A DNA stretch of 64,000 nt from Candidatus Humimonas hydrogenitrophica (GTDB lineage: Bacteria > Gemmatimonadota > Gemmatimonadetes > Palauibacterales > Palauibacteraceae): the NCBI GenBank assembly GCA_947581615.1, contig CANPVD010000110.1, positions 1 to 64,000 on the forward strand. Reading direction: 5' to 3'. Numbering within the stretch: the stretch's first letter is position 1; each line of letters begins with the position of its first letter. Of this stretch, positions 43,294 through 53,330 are shown piece after piece. Both the position numbers and the translations under genes were made by a program. The notes beneath the pieces are model-generated. The model ran no database searches and was not told the origin of the DNA. It was given only the letters and a program-made list of their open reading frames with translations.

Positions 43294-45332
43294 AGAAGCT
43301 GCCGCTGGGCCCCGGCGCCCGAAACACCCGCCGCTCGCCCCGCCCCGGTGCTCCCGAGCCCGCGGTCCATCGCCGCCGCACCCGGGCTCTCGCCGTCGTG
43401 TGGATGTTCTTCGGGCTGGTGTACGTGGCTCGGGCGGCCGACCTGCAGGTGGTGCAGGGGGCGCGTTGGGAGAAGCTGGCGGAGGCCCAGAACGCCGAGA
43501 AAGTGCAGATCCCCGCGCAGCGGGGCTCCCTGCTCGACCGCGACGGAGGGCCCCTGGCCATCGGGTCGCAGGAATTCCGGGCCTACCTGGCGCCCGTCGA
43601 GGCCGGCGACCCGCGTCACGCCGCGGCGGCGATCGCACGGGTGCTCGGACTGTCGCGCACCGACCAGCATCACCTGGCTTCCGCCGACGGTGGCTGGGTG
43701 GCGATCCCCAGGAAGGTGACGACGGCCGAGCGCCAGCGGCTGCAGGCGGCGGTCCACCAGGGGCTCCACTTCGAGCCGCTGGAGACACGCGTCTATCCCG
43801 AGGGCTCGCTGGCCCGCACGCTCCTCGGCTCGGTCAACGACAGGGGGCGGGGCCGCTCGGGCCTCGAGCTGGTCCTCGACTCGCTCCTGCAGGGCGCGCC
43901 GGGCGCCGCGCTGACCCGCCGGGATGCCCGGGGACAGACCTACCGCATTCCCGACGGGGAAGTCAGGCAGCCGCAGCCGGGCGATGATGTCGAGCTCACG
44001 ATCGACGCGGAGCTGCAGCGCATCGCCGAGGATGCCCTCGACCGGGCCCTCAAGGAGACCGGCGCCTCCGGTGGCGACGTCATCATGGAGGACCCCGCCA
44101 CCGGGGAGCTCCTGGCCGTCGCCAGCCGGCGGGTGGGCGACCCCCTGAGCATTCCGGCCTTCACGGATCCGTACGAGCCCGGCTCCACCCTCAAGCCGTT
44201 CCTCCTGGCCAGCCTGCTCTCCGAGGGCCGCGTGCGGCTCGGTGAGAAGATCGATACCGAGGACGGCGTATGGCACACGGCTGGGCGGACGATCCGGGAC
44301 GTGCACGGAGAGGACAGCCTGAGCGTGGCCGACGTCATCCGCTTCTCCAGCAACATCGGGGCGGCCAAGCTTTCCGCCCGGCTGTCGCCCGGCATGCAGT
44401 ACCATTTCCTCCGGGACTTCGGCTTCGGCGTACCGACGGGCGTGGAGTACCCGGCGGAATCCTCGGGCCTCCTGCGGAAGCCCGACGACTGGTCGGGCTT
44501 CAGCCAGGCGTCCCTGGCCATGGGCTACGAGGTCTCGGTCACCTCCCTCCAGCTCGTCATGGCCTACGGCGCCCTGGCCAACGGCGGCGTCCTCATGCGC
44601 CCCTACCTGGTGCGGGAGGTACGGTCGCCGGAGGGAGGGGTGCTGTACCGGAGGCGGCCCCAGCCCATCCGGCGCGTCATCGATGCGAAGATCGCGCACG
44701 AGGTGACGCGCGTGCTGGCGACGGTGGTCGAGAGCGGCACCGGCAGCCGGGCCCGTATGGCCACCCTGCCCATCGCGGGCAAGACGGGAACGGCGAGGGT
44801 CGCGCTCGGCGACGGTTACGAGCGCGGCCGTTACTCGGCCTCCTTCGTGGGGTACACTCCGGCCGACGACCCGAAGCTGGTCGTGCTCACCAAGCTCGAC
44901 GATCCGCAGGGCTCCTATTTCGGTGGCTCCACGGCGGCGCCGGTCAGCCGCGCGATGCTGCAGGCCGCCCTCGCCACGCGGGGCGTCACGCTGCCGGGCG
45001 GCCGCCTGGCGCAGGCCGCTCCGACCTCACAGCGCCCGATGTGGGGCGGCGACCCGACCTCGGAGCGGGCCCGCGCGGCCACCCAGGCGTCCGCCAGGGG
45101 ACCCTTCGTGTTCGCGGTGAACGGCTCGCCCGATCCGTGGCCGTCCGAGCGGGAGGGAGAGGACGGCCGGCGGGTGCTGCCGGATCTGCGCGGTCTGCCG
45201 GTGCGCTCGGCGGTGGCTCGCCTGCACGAGCTCGGTCTGCGCGTGGCGCTCGCGGCCACGGGAACGGTCGAAACGCAGTCGCCCGGTCCGGGCGCCAGGG
45301 TATCGGCCGGTGCGACCATCCGCCTGCACTGA
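43290..45332 (+). CDS. ftsI: Penicillin-binding protein, FtsI type, with C-terminal PASTA domain
   Basis: The 680-residue transpeptidase has an N-terminal membrane anchor (ALAVVWMFFGLVYVARA) and a dimerisation domain (IPAQRGSLLDRDGGPLAIG). The catalytic domain has SxxK at 299-302 (GSTLKPF), SxN at 353-355 (SSNIG) and KTG at 498-500. A PASTA domain ends it (LRGLPVRSAVARLHELGLRVAL). It cross-links septal peptidoglycan. A PASTA tail on FtsI is more typical of PBP2x/SpoVD. GTG 43290 overlaps ftsL by four bases. Confidence 0.94.
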   Translation: MKKLPLGPGARNTRRSPRPGAPEPAVHRRRTRALAVVWMFFGLVYVARAADLQVVQGARWEKLAEAQNAEKVQIPAQRGSLLDRDGGPLAIGSQEFRAYLAPVEAGDPRHAAAAIARVLGLSRTDQHHLASADGGWVAIPRKVTTAERQRLQAAVHQGLHFEPLETRVYPEGSLARTLLGSVNDRGRGRSGLELVLDSLLQGAPGAALTRRDARGQTYRIPDGEVRQPQPGDDVELTIDAELQRIAEDALDRALKETGASGGDVIMEDPATGELLAVASRRVGDPLSIPAFTDPYEPGSTLKPFLLASLLSEGRVRLGEKIDTEDGVWHTAGRTIRDVHGEDSLSVADVIRFSSNIGAAKLSARLSPGMQYHFLRDFGFGVPTGVEYPAESSGLLRKPDDWSGFSQASLAMGYEVSVTSLQLVMAYGALANGGVLMRPYLVREVRSPEGGVLYRRRPQPIRRVIDAKIAHEVTRVLATVVESGTGSRARMATLPIAGKTGTARVALGDGYERGRYSASFVGYTPADDPKLVVLTKLDDPQGSYFGGSTAAPVSRAMLQAALATRGVTLPGGRLAQAAPTSQRPMWGGDPTSERARAATQASARGPFVFAVNGSPDPWPSEREGEDGRRVLPDLRGLPVRSAVARLHELGLRVALAATGTVETQSPGPGARVSAGATIRLH

Positions 45333-45477
45333 CCCGGCACTCGCCGGCGTGACGCGATCCGGGGTCTTCCGGAGCTCCCGGACGGAGATGCCGGCGAGCT
45401 GGTTCGGGGGACGTGGGATGGCCGGTGGCTCGGCCGCCGAAGGGACGAGAATCGAACAGGAGGACGTCGGGGAGCCC

Positions 45478-46974
45478 GTGATCGACACAAAAGCGATCGA
45501 GCGACGCCTGGCCTGCTGCGGCCTCACGGGCCGCTGGGAGGGGGTGGCGCCCCCGGCGACCTTCGCGGGCATCGCCGACGACTCGCGCCGGGTCGAGTCA
45601 GGCTCCCTGTTCTGCGCCATCCCGGGGACGCGCTTCGATGGCCGGGACTTCCTGGAGGAGGCGCAGGCTGCTGGGGCCGCAGGCGCCCTGCTCGAGCGTC
45701 CCGATCCCGCCCGTCGTCTGCCCCAGCTGGTGGTCCCCGACGCCCGTGCCGCCGCGTCGCAGCTCGCCGCGCTCTTCCATGGCGATCCCGGCGACACGCT
45801 CGACGCCGTGGGTGTCACCGGCACCAACGGGAAGACCACGACGGTGTGGCTGCTCCGGCAGCTGCTCGAAGCGCGGGGTCCCGCGGCCTCGATCGGGACC
45901 CTGGGCGTCCTCGGCACGGGGGGCGAGCGGGAGGCGGGCACCCTGACCACGCCGGGCCCGGTGGAGCTCATGGAGCGGCTCGCCGCCCTTCGCGACGCCG
46001 GCGCGCGGTTCGTGGCGCTGGAGGTTTCCTCGCACGCCCTCGACCAGCACCGGACGGACGGCCTGCCACTGGCCGCGGCCGTGTTCACCAACCTCACGCG
46101 CGAGCACCTGGACTACCACGCCGACATGGAGAGTTACCGGCGCGCAAAGCTGCGTCTGGCCGACCGGGTTCGGCCCGGCGGCACGTGCGTGGTGAACGCG
46201 GACGAGCCGGCATGGTCTGGCCTGCGAGCGGGCCCGGCCCGCCGCCTGTCGTTCGGTCTCGACCCTGAGGCGGACGTGCGGGCGGTGAACGTGGTGGTCG
46301 AGTCCGGTGGGAGCCGCTGGAGCCTGGCCTTCGAAGGACGGTCGGCCTCCGTGCGGCTGCCGCTCCCCGGGGCGTTCAACGTGCACAACGCGCTCGGTGC
46401 GGCCGCGGCCGCGGTCGCCCTGGGGGTGACGGTCGACGAGGCCGCCGCCGCCCTCACCGGCGCGGCCCAGGTGCCCGGGCGCATGGAGGTCCTCCTGCGC
46501 TCACCCGCCCTGGTGCTGCGCGACTACGCCCATACGCCCGACGCGTTCGAGCGCGCGCTGGCGGCGGTTCGTCCGGAGGCGGGACGGCTCCTCCTCCTGT
46601 TCGGGTGCGGCGGCGACCGGGACCGGGGCAAGCGGGCGCTCATGGGGCAGGTCGCGGCGCGACGCGCCGACCTCACCTTCCTGACCACGGACAACCCGCG
46701 ATCGGAGGATCCCGCGGAGATCGTCCGACAGATCGAGGAGGGGATGGGCGGGGCGCCCTACCGGGTGGTCCTGGACCGCAGGGAAGCCATCGCGGACGCC
46801 CTCGAAGAGGCCCGCCCCGGGGACGTGGTCCTCCTGGCCGGCAAGGGTCACGAGGACTACCAGATCTTCGGCGACCGGAAGGAGCCCTTCGACGAGGCGC
46901 GCATCGTGGCCGAGCTGGCGGCGGCCCGCGGCGCGCGGGCGGGGGATCCCGCCGGCCCGGGGAGCCGCGGGTGA
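45478..46974 (+). CDS. murE: UDP-MurNAc-L-Ala-D-Glu:meso-diaminopimelate ligase
   Basis: This Mur ligase of 498 residues has the ATP site GVTGTNGKTTTVWLL and the late motif FGCGGDRDRGKRALMGQVA. The DNPR box (TTDNPRSEDPAEIV) is the signature for meso-diaminopimelate as the third stem amino acid. The GTG at 45478 is preferred because GGGGAG lies three bases before it and the length is normal. An ATG at 45418 would add 20 residues. murF overlaps its stop. Confidence 0.94.
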   Translation: MIDTKAIERRLACCGLTGRWEGVAPPATFAGIADDSRRVESGSLFCAIPGTRFDGRDFLEEAQAAGAAGALLERPDPARRLPQLVVPDARAAASQLAALFHGDPGDTLDAVGVTGTNGKTTTVWLLRQLLEARGPAASIGTLGVLGTGGEREAGTLTTPGPVELMERLAALRDAGARFVALEVSSHALDQHRTDGLPLAAAVFTNLTREHLDYHADMESYRRAKLRLADRVRPGGTCVVNADEPAWSGLRAGPARRLSFGLDPEADVRAVNVVVESGGSRWSLAFEGRSASVRLPLPGAFNVHNALGAAAAAVALGVTVDEAAAALTGAAQVPGRMEVLLRSPALVLRDYAHTPDAFERALAAVRPEAGRLLLLFGCGGDRDRGKRALMGQVAARRADLTFLTTDNPRSEDPAEIVRQIEEGMGGAPYRVVLDRREAIADALEEARPGDVVLLAGKGHEDYQIFGDRKEPFDEARIVAELAAARGARAGDPAGPGSRG

Positions 46975-48473
46975 GCGGGGCCCGGCTGGACTCGGAGTTC
47001 GTGCGCCGGGCGCTCGGCCTGACCCGGTCGGGGGGGAGCGGCCGCGCGTACGCCTCCGTGTGCGCCGACAGCCGCCAGGCCGCGCCCGGGGCGCTGTTCG
47101 CGGCCCTGCCCGGCGAGCGCACCCACGGCGTCGAGCACCTCGCCGATGCCGCCGCCCGAGGTGCGGTGGGCGCCATCGTCCCGATCGGACACGAGATCCC
47201 GGCGCTCGATCTCGAGTGGTTCGCCGTCCAGGATCCGGTGCGCGCGCTCGGAGATCTGGCCGCGGCGTGGCGCGCCGCGGCCCGAGCACGCGTGGTCGGC
47301 ATCACCGGCAGCTCCGGCAAGACCACCGTCAAGGAGATGCTGGCGGCCGCCCTGTCCGTCGGCCGGAGCGTGCACGCCACCCGAGGCAACCTCAACAGCC
47401 TCGTGGGCCTGCCGCTCACCATCCTGGAGGCCCCGCCGGAGGCCGACGTCTGGGTGCTCGAGCTGGGCGCCAACGCCCCCGGAGAGATCGCCCGTCTCGC
47501 CGAGATCGCGGCCCCGCGTGACGCGGTGGTGACGACGGTGAGCCGGGCGCACCTGGAGCGGTTCGGGAGCGTGGAGAACGTCCTGCGCGAGAAGCTGGAC
47601 CTGATTCGCGGCGCGGACCCCTCCGGCGTGGTGGTCGTCGGGGAGCGGCCGTCGGACCTGGTCCGGGCGGCCCGCGAGATCCGCCCGGACACGGTCGTGG
47701 CGGGGATCGAGGAGGAGGCCGACTATCGGCCCGAGCGCGCCTCCTGGGACGCGGACCGGGCCGAGTTCGAGCGGGGCGGAGTCGAGTACGCGGTGTCCGT
47801 CGGCGGCGAGCACCACCTGCGCGACGCCCTCATCGCCGCCGCGGTGGCGGAGGGCATCGGCCTGCCACCCCGGGAGATCGCCGGGGGACTGGCCACCTTC
47901 AAGCCGCTCGGATGGCGCGGCGCGCTCCGGCGGATGAACGGGCTCACCGTGGTGGCGGACTGCTACAACGCCAACCCGGAGTCGTTCGAGGCCGCGATCG
48001 CCTACTGCGTGAGCGCCTTCCCGGACCGGCGGCTGGCGGCCGCGGTAGGGACGATGCTGGAGCTCGGGTCCGCCTCCGACGAGGCCCACCGCGAGGTGGC
48101 GGGCCGCCTGCTCGAAACCGGGTTCGGGCCGATCGTGGCGACGGGGGAGTTCGTGGGGGCGTTCGAGCGCCTGGCCTCCGCGGGGGTGACCGGGCCGAAT
48201 TTCGCGGGCGGAGCCAGCGCGCCCGCGGGCCCGGTCGTCGCCGCCGCCGACGCGGACGAGGCGGGCCGCATCCTGAGCGACCTTCTGCGCGGGGACGAGG
48301 TCGTGTTGGTCAAGGGCTCGCGTGGGGTCCACATGGAGCAGGCCGTGGATCGACTGGCGGGCGTGTTCGACGGTGAACCGCTGGCCGCCGTCGCCGGTGG
48401 CCGCGGGGCCGGAGCCGGGCCCGACGAGCCCGCCGAGGGTCCCCTGCGGGCGTTCGGCGGGGAGCGGCGCTGA
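46971..48473 (+). CDS. murF: UDP-MurNAc-tripeptide--D-Ala-D-Ala ligase
   Basis: The 500-residue enzyme adds D-Ala-D-Ala to the peptidoglycan precursor. The ATP motif is VVGITGSSGKTTVKEML. TRGNLNSLVGLPLTIL, ELGANAPGEIARLAEIA and DCYNANPESFEAAIAY are conserved MurF blocks. GTG 46971 overlaps murE by four bases, and mraY overlaps its last base. The C-terminal 40 residues are Gly/Ala-rich. Domain order is normal. Confidence 0.95.
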   Translation: MSGARLDSEFVRRALGLTRSGGSGRAYASVCADSRQAAPGALFAALPGERTHGVEHLADAAARGAVGAIVPIGHEIPALDLEWFAVQDPVRALGDLAAAWRAAARARVVGITGSSGKTTVKEMLAAALSVGRSVHATRGNLNSLVGLPLTILEAPPEADVWVLELGANAPGEIARLAEIAAPRDAVVTTVSRAHLERFGSVENVLREKLDLIRGADPSGVVVVGERPSDLVRAAREIRPDTVVAGIEEEADYRPERASWDADRAEFERGGVEYAVSVGGEHHLRDALIAAAVAEGIGLPPREIAGGLATFKPLGWRGALRRMNGLTVVADCYNANPESFEAAIAYCVSAFPDRRLAAAVGTMLELGSASDEAHREVAGRLLETGFGPIVATGEFVGAFERLASAGVTGPNFAGGASAPAGPVVAAADADEAGRILSDLLRGDEVVLVKGSRGVHMEQAVDRLAGVFDGEPLAAVAGGRGAGAGPDEPAEGPLRAFGGERR

Positions 48474-49579
48474 TGCTCTACCATCTCCTCTTTCCGCTCT
48501 CGGACCGGAACATCCTGTTCAACCTGTTCCAGTACATTTCCTTCCGGGCCGCTGGCGCCATGGTGACGGCCCTTCTGACGACGTTCCTGGTCGGTCCGCC
48601 CGTGATCGCGTGGCTCCGCCGCCGGGGATGGGGCCAGGTCGTGCGCCTGGAGGGACCCAAGACCCACCTGGAGAAGGCGGGCACGCCCACGATGGGCGGA
48701 CTGGTGATCTTGGCCGCGACCCTGGTGCCCACCCTGCTTTGGGCGCGGCTCGACGAGAGCTACGTGCAGATCGCCTTCGTGGTCACGGCGTGGATGGGGG
48801 CGATCGGGTTCCTGGACGACTACCTCAAGGTGGTCCGGCACGAGCCAAGAGGGCTCATCGCCCGCCAGAAGCTCGCGTGGCAGATGCTCCTCGGGCTGGC
48901 GCTGGGCGCGTTCCTGCTGCTGCACCCGCTGTCGGCCAACACGCCGACCAGCACCTCGCTGCCGTTCTTCAAGAACCTGCACATCGCCTTCTGGGCGCCG
49001 GCCTTCCCCCTGTTCGTGGCCCTGGTCGTGACCGGCAGCTCCAACGCGGTGAACCTCACGGACGGCCTGGACGGGCTGGCGGCGGGCCTGGCCGCGATCG
49101 CGGCCCTGGCGTTCGGGGCCTTCGCCTACGTCATGGGCCGCGTCGACACCTCGACATACCTCCAGATCCTCTACCTGCCGGGGGCCGGCGAGCTCACCGT
49201 GTTCTGTGCCGCGCTCACCGGAGCGGCCATCGGGTTCCTGTGGTTCAACGCGCCTCCGGCGGAGGTGTTCATGGGCGACACGGGGTCGCTCGCCCTCGGT
49301 GGCGCCATCGGCGCCGTGGCGGTGCTGCTCAAGTCCGAGTTCCTCCTTCTGCTCGTGGGCGGCGTGTTCGTGGCCGAGGCCGTCTCCGTCATGGTGCAGA
49401 CGGGCTGGTTCAAGCTCACCCGGTGGCGCACGGGCACCGGGCGCCGGGTGTTCCGCATGGCGCCGCTCCACCACCACTTCGAGAAGCTCGGATGGCCGGA
49501 GACGCGGGTCGTGGTGCGCTTCTACATCCTGGCGATCCTGTGCGCGCTGGTCGGACTGGCCACCCTGAAGGTGCGCTGA
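48473..49579 (+). CDS. mraY: Phospho-MurNAc-pentapeptide transferase
   Basis: The 368-residue integral membrane enzyme makes lipid I from undecaprenyl phosphate. About ten membrane segments are seen. Conserved blocks are HLEKAGTPTMGGLVI, FLDDYLKVVRHEPRGLIARQKL, VNLTDGLDGLAAGLAAIAA, FMGDTGSLALGG and MAPLHHHFEKLGWPETRV. Start and stop overlap murF and murD by one base. Confidence 0.97.
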   Translation: MLYHLLFPLSDRNILFNLFQYISFRAAGAMVTALLTTFLVGPPVIAWLRRRGWGQVVRLEGPKTHLEKAGTPTMGGLVILAATLVPTLLWARLDESYVQIAFVVTAWMGAIGFLDDYLKVVRHEPRGLIARQKLAWQMLLGLALGAFLLLHPLSANTPTSTSLPFFKNLHIAFWAPAFPLFVALVVTGSSNAVNLTDGLDGLAAGLAAIAALAFGAFAYVMGRVDTSTYLQILYLPGAGELTVFCAALTGAAIGFLWFNAPPAEVFMGDTGSLALGGAIGAVAVLLKSEFLLLLVGGVFVAEAVSVMVQTGWFKLTRWRTGTGRRVFRMAPLHHHFEKLGWPETRVVVRFYILAILCALVGLATLKVR

Positions 49580-51018
49580 TGGGATCCGGGCGGGAGGGCA
49601 CGGGTGGCCGGGTGGAGCGAGGCGGTGCGCCGTTCGAGCCGGAGGCTCGGGTGGCGGTGCTCGGCCTGGGACGCTCGGGCGTGGCGGCGGCGCGTCTGGT
49701 GCATGCCCGCGGCGGGCGGGTCTACGCCTCCGATCGGGTGGACGGTCCCACGCAGCGAGAGGCGGCCGAGGCGCTGCGGGCCGAGGGAATCGACGCCGAG
49801 GCCGGGCGCCACGAGCTCGACCGGGTTCTGGCCGCCGACCTGGTGGTCACGAGCCCCGGCATCGCGCCGGCCACCGAGATCCGCCGGGCAGTCCGGGACG
49901 CCGGAGTGCGAACCCTGGCGGAGATCGAGCTGGCGTGGCGCTTCCTCGGCTCGCACGTGGTGGCGATCACGGGCACGAACGGCAAGACGACCACGACGGC
50001 GCTGTGCGGGCACGTCCTGCGCAGGGGTGGCCTGGACGCCGTCACGGCCGGCAACATCGGCCGGCCGCTGTCCGATGTCGCCCGACAGGACGAGCAGCCC
50101 GAGTGGGTCGTCGTGGAGGTGAGCTCCTTCCAGCTGGCGGACATCGACCGCTTCCGCCCGGACGTCGGAGTGCTCCTCAACCTGGCGCCGGACCACCTGG
50201 ACCGGTACCGAAACGTGGACGGCTACTACGCCGACAAGGCGAGGCTGTTCGAGAACGCATCGGCCGAAAGCCGCTGGGTGCTGAATGCCGATGACGAGGA
50301 GGTCCTCGGGCTCGCGCGGGGGGCCGCGGGCGAGCACTTCCTCTTTTCGACCGCGCGCCCGCAGGAGCGGGGCGCCTTCGTGGACGAGGGCGGGGGACTG
50401 AGGCTGGAGATCCCGGGCCGGTCCGAGCGCTGGTGCGGCGTGGGCGAGCTGCGGCTGGTCGGCGCCCACAACGTGTCCAACGCGCTCGCTGCCGGGCTGG
50501 CGGCCGCCCTGGCCGGTTGCGCCGGCCAGGACATCGGCCTCGGACTCGCGTCGTTCAAGGCGCTTCCGCACCGTCTGCAGCCGGTCGCCGGGGATGACGA
50601 CGGAATCCTGTGGGTCAACGACTCGAAGGCGACCAACGTATCCGCCACCTCGGTCGCCCTGCGGGCGTTCGGGCGTCCCCTGGTGCTCATCATGGGGGGA
50701 CGCGGGAAGGGAGAGTCGTACGGCACCCTCAGCCTCCTGCTCCGGGAGCGCGTGCGCGCCCTCGTTGCCTTCGGCGAGTCGGCTCCCCAGATCGTGGCGG
50801 AGCTCGGCGAGGTGGTGCCCGAGGTGCGCGTCGAGACCGGCATGGAGGCGGTGGTGCGGGCGGCCGACGAGCTGGCCCGTCCGGGCGATGTGGTGCTGTT
50901 CTCCCCGGCGTGCGCGAGCTTCGACATGTTCCGGAACTACGAGGCACGCGGTGACGCGTTCGTGGAGGCCGTCCGGCGGTGCCGTTCGAGCGTCGCCTCG
51001 CCGGAAGCCGGAGCATGA
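49579..51018 (+). CDS. murD: UDP-MurNAc-L-Ala--D-glutamate ligase
   Basis: The 479-residue ligase adds D-glutamate to the precursor. The N-terminal Rossmann motif is VAVLGLGRSGVAAARLV. The ATP site is VVAITGTNGKTTTTALCG, followed by AGNIGRPLSDVARQ and VNDSKATNVSATSVALRAF. The 20-residue Gly/Arg N-terminal extension is longer than usual, so a later start is possible, but no other ribosome-binding site is clear. It overlaps ftsW by four bases. Confidence 0.95.
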   Translation: MGSGREGTGGRVERGGAPFEPEARVAVLGLGRSGVAAARLVHARGGRVYASDRVDGPTQREAAEALRAEGIDAEAGRHELDRVLAADLVVTSPGIAPATEIRRAVRDAGVRTLAEIELAWRFLGSHVVAITGTNGKTTTTALCGHVLRRGGLDAVTAGNIGRPLSDVARQDEQPEWVVVEVSSFQLADIDRFRPDVGVLLNLAPDHLDRYRNVDGYYADKARLFENASAESRWVLNADDEEVLGLARGAAGEHFLFSTARPQERGAFVDEGGGLRLEIPGRSERWCGVGELRLVGAHNVSNALAAGLAAALAGCAGQDIGLGLASFKALPHRLQPVAGDDDGILWVNDSKATNVSATSVALRAFGRPLVLIMGGRGKGESYGTLSLLLRERVRALVAFGESAPQIVAELGEVVPEVRVETGMEAVVRAADELARPGDVVLFSPACASFDMFRNYEARGDAFVEAVRRCRSSVASPEAGA

Positions 51019-52157
51019 GCGTGTTCGCGCGCGCCCTGGACGTGCAGCAGGAGACGCGGGCCGCCCCGTGGGCGGGCCGCGCCCTGTTCGCGCTCACGAT
51101 CCTCCTCCTCGGTCTCGGCCTCCTGTGGCTGTACAGCGCCAGCTCCTTCGTGGCCACCTCGGAAGGCCTGCCGGGCACCTACTACCTGGTACAGCAGGCC
51201 ACGCACGCGGGCGTGGGTCTCGTGGCCCTGGCGGCCGCCCGTTTCATCGACTACCGGATCTGGCGCCGGCTCGCCTGGCCCCTGCTGATCGTCTCCATCA
51301 TCCTCCTGGTCATCGTGATCCTGCCGGGCACGGAAGCCATCGCGCCGCGCGTGAACGGGGCACGGCGCTGGCTCCGGCTGGGCATGACGGTGCAGCCGTC
51401 CGAGCTGGCCAAGTACGCGCTGGTCCTGTGGGTCGCGGCCGTGGCCGTCAAGAAGCAGGACCGCCTCCACAGCCTGCGCTACGGGCTCGGCCCCTTCCTG
51501 GTGGTGGCCGGAGGCATCTGCGGCCTGCTCCTGCTGGAGCCGCACTTCTCGGCCGCCCTCCTGACGGCCGTCGTGACGACCGTGGTGCTGTTCGCCGCGG
51601 GAGCCCGGCTGGGACACTTCGCTCTCATGGCGGGGTTCGGCCTTCCGCTGGCCTGGGTCGTGGTCACCCACGCGGGCTATCGCTCCAGCCGCATCTCGGC
51701 CTTCCTCCATCCGACCCCGGGTGCGCAGGGGGTCGGCTACCAGCTGCGGCAATCGCTGATCGCGGTCGGCTCGGGCGGCATGTTCGGGGTCGGCTACGGC
51801 GCCAGCCGCCAGAAGCTCTACTACCTGCCCGAGCCCCAGAACGACTTCATCTTCCCGATCATCGCGGAGGAGTGGGGACTGGTGGGCTCCGTCCTGGTCA
51901 TCGGGGTGTTCCTGGCCTGGACGCTGGTCGCGTTGCGGATCGCCGCCTCGGCTCCCGACCTGTTCGGACGCCTGCTCGCCATCGGCATCACCGCCCTCAT
52001 CGCGGTGACCGCGTTCGGGCACATCGGGGTGACCCTCGGCGTGCTGCCCACGACCGGGATCAACCTGCCGTTCGTGAGCGCCGGCGGCACGCACCTCGTC
52101 ATGGCCCTGTTCGGAACGGGCGTCCTTCTCAACATCGCGGCGCAGCGGAGATGCTGA
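51015..52157 (+). CDS. ftsW: Septal peptidoglycan polymerase FtsW
   Basis: This 380-residue SEDS protein has about ten membrane segments. It polymerises lipid II at the septum with FtsI. Conserved parts are LWLYSASSFVA, NGARRWLRLG, VQPSELAKYALVLWVA, the loop LPEPQNDFIFPIIAEEWGLVG, and the C-terminal GVLPTTGINLPFVSAGGTHL. The ATG overlaps the murD stop by four bases. murG begins three bases after it. Confidence 0.95.
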   Translation: MSVFARALDVQQETRAAPWAGRALFALTILLLGLGLLWLYSASSFVATSEGLPGTYYLVQQATHAGVGLVALAAARFIDYRIWRRLAWPLLIVSIILLVIVILPGTEAIAPRVNGARRWLRLGMTVQPSELAKYALVLWVAAVAVKKQDRLHSLRYGLGPFLVVAGGICGLLLLEPHFSAALLTAVVTTVVLFAAGARLGHFALMAGFGLPLAWVVVTHAGYRSSRISAFLHPTPGAQGVGYQLRQSLIAVGSGGMFGVGYGASRQKLYYLPEPQNDFIFPIIAEEWGLVGSVLVIGVFLAWTLVALRIAASAPDLFGRLLAIGITALIAVTAFGHIGVTLGVLPTTGINLPFVSAGGTHLVMALFGTGVLLNIAAQRRC

Positions 52158-52160
52158 CCG

Positions 52161-53330
52161 GTGGGCACGCGCGTCCTGATCGCAGGGGGTGGGACGGGGG
52201 GACACCTCTATCCGGCCCTGAACCTGGCCGATGCGCTGAGTCGCGTCGATCCGATGACGAACGTGCTCTACCTGGGAGCGCGGCGCGGGCTGGAGGCCGG
52301 CGTGCTTCCGGGGAGAGGCCTCCCCTATCGGCTGCTCCCGATGCAGCCGCTGTTCCGGAGGCGCCCATGGCGGAACTGGAAGCTGGTGGCGACGGCTCCC
52401 GCGGTGGCGTGGGGCACGCTGGCGGCGTTCAGGAGCTTCCGGCCGGACGTGGTGGTGGGAACGGGTGGCTACGCGGCCGGACCGGCCCTGGCGTGGGCGA
52501 TGCTGACCGGCCGGCCGACGGTGCTGCAGGAGCAGAACGCCCGGCCCGGCAGGGTGACGAGACTGTTCGCCCCGCGAGTCGACCAGCTGCACCTGGGATT
52601 CCCGGAGGCGCGAAAGCACCTGGAGCCGGGGCCGGCCACGGAAGTGTTCACCTTCGGGAACCCGATCGCGAGACCGGAGCGGACGGCTCCGGGGAGGAGC
52701 TTTCCATGGCCGCGGGGCAGGGTGGTGCTGGTGGCGGGAGGGAGCCAGGGAGCCCGGGGGATCAACGAGCGACTCCTGGCGGATCTGGGGGAGGGGCCGG
52801 CGTGGCCGGAGGGGACCAGTCTGGTGTGGATCGCGGGCCGGGGTCACGCCGAGGCGGTGAGGCGGTCGGCGGAAGCCCTGCCGAGCTTCGGGCACGTACG
52901 CGTCGTGCCCTACATCGAGGATCTCGGCGCCCAGCTCTCGGCCGTCTCCCTGGCCATCGGGAGGGCCGGGGCGATGTTCGTCTCCGAGCTGGCGGCGGCC
53001 GGAGTCCCTGGCGTGCTCGTCCCGTTCCCGGACGCCGCGGATGCGCACCAGAGCGAGAACGCTCGCGTGCTGGAGGACGCGGGAGCGGCCGTGGTCCGCG
53101 AGGAAGCGGAGCTCCGGCCCGGCGAGCTGTGGGGCCTGGCGGCGGAGATCGTGGCCGACGAGCCCCGGCGCGCCCGGATGGCAGCGGCAGCGCGAGCGCG
53201 GGGCGCTCCGGACGCGGCCGACCGGATTGCCCGGGCGTTGCTGCGTCTGGCGCGGGTCGGCGGGGCGAACGCGCGGGCTGCCCCCGGCCCGCCGGAGTCC
53301 CCGGCCCGGAGGAGAGGGGATGAGCGCTGA
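52161..53330 (+). CDS. murG: Lipid II synthase MurG (GlcNAc transferase)
   Basis: The 389-residue GT-B glycosyltransferase adds GlcNAc to lipid I. The N-terminal glycine loop is LIAGGGTGGHLYPAL. Other blocks are GARRGLEAGVLPGRGL, VVVGTGGYAAGPALAWAML, LQEQNARPGRVTRLFAP, AGGSQGARGIN and the C-terminal EDLGAQLSAVSLAIGRAGAM. The GTG start follows ftsW by three bases. It overlaps murC by 11 bases. Its last 30 residues are Pro/Ala-rich. Confidence 0.95.
   Translation: MGTRVLIAGGGTGGHLYPALNLADALSRVDPMTNVLYLGARRGLEAGVLPGRGLPYRLLPMQPLFRRRPWRNWKLVATAPAVAWGTLAAFRSFRPDVVVGTGGYAAGPALAWAMLTGRPTVLQEQNARPGRVTRLFAPRVDQLHLGFPEARKHLEPGPATEVFTFGNPIARPERTAPGRSFPWPRGRVVLVAGGSQGARGINERLLADLGEGPAWPEGTSLVWIAGRGHAEAVRRSAEALPSFGHVRVVPYIEDLGAQLSAVSLAIGRAGAMFVSELAAAGVPGVLVPFPDAADAHQSENARVLEDAGAAVVREEAELRPGELWGLAAEIVADEPRRARMAAAARARGAPDAADRIARALLRLARVGGANARAAPGPPESPARRRGDER

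Noticed and set aside
46605-48473. A longer murF reading of 622 residues
   Set aside because: The first 120 residues overlap murE in another frame and are not MurF-like; GTG 46971 fits the family start.
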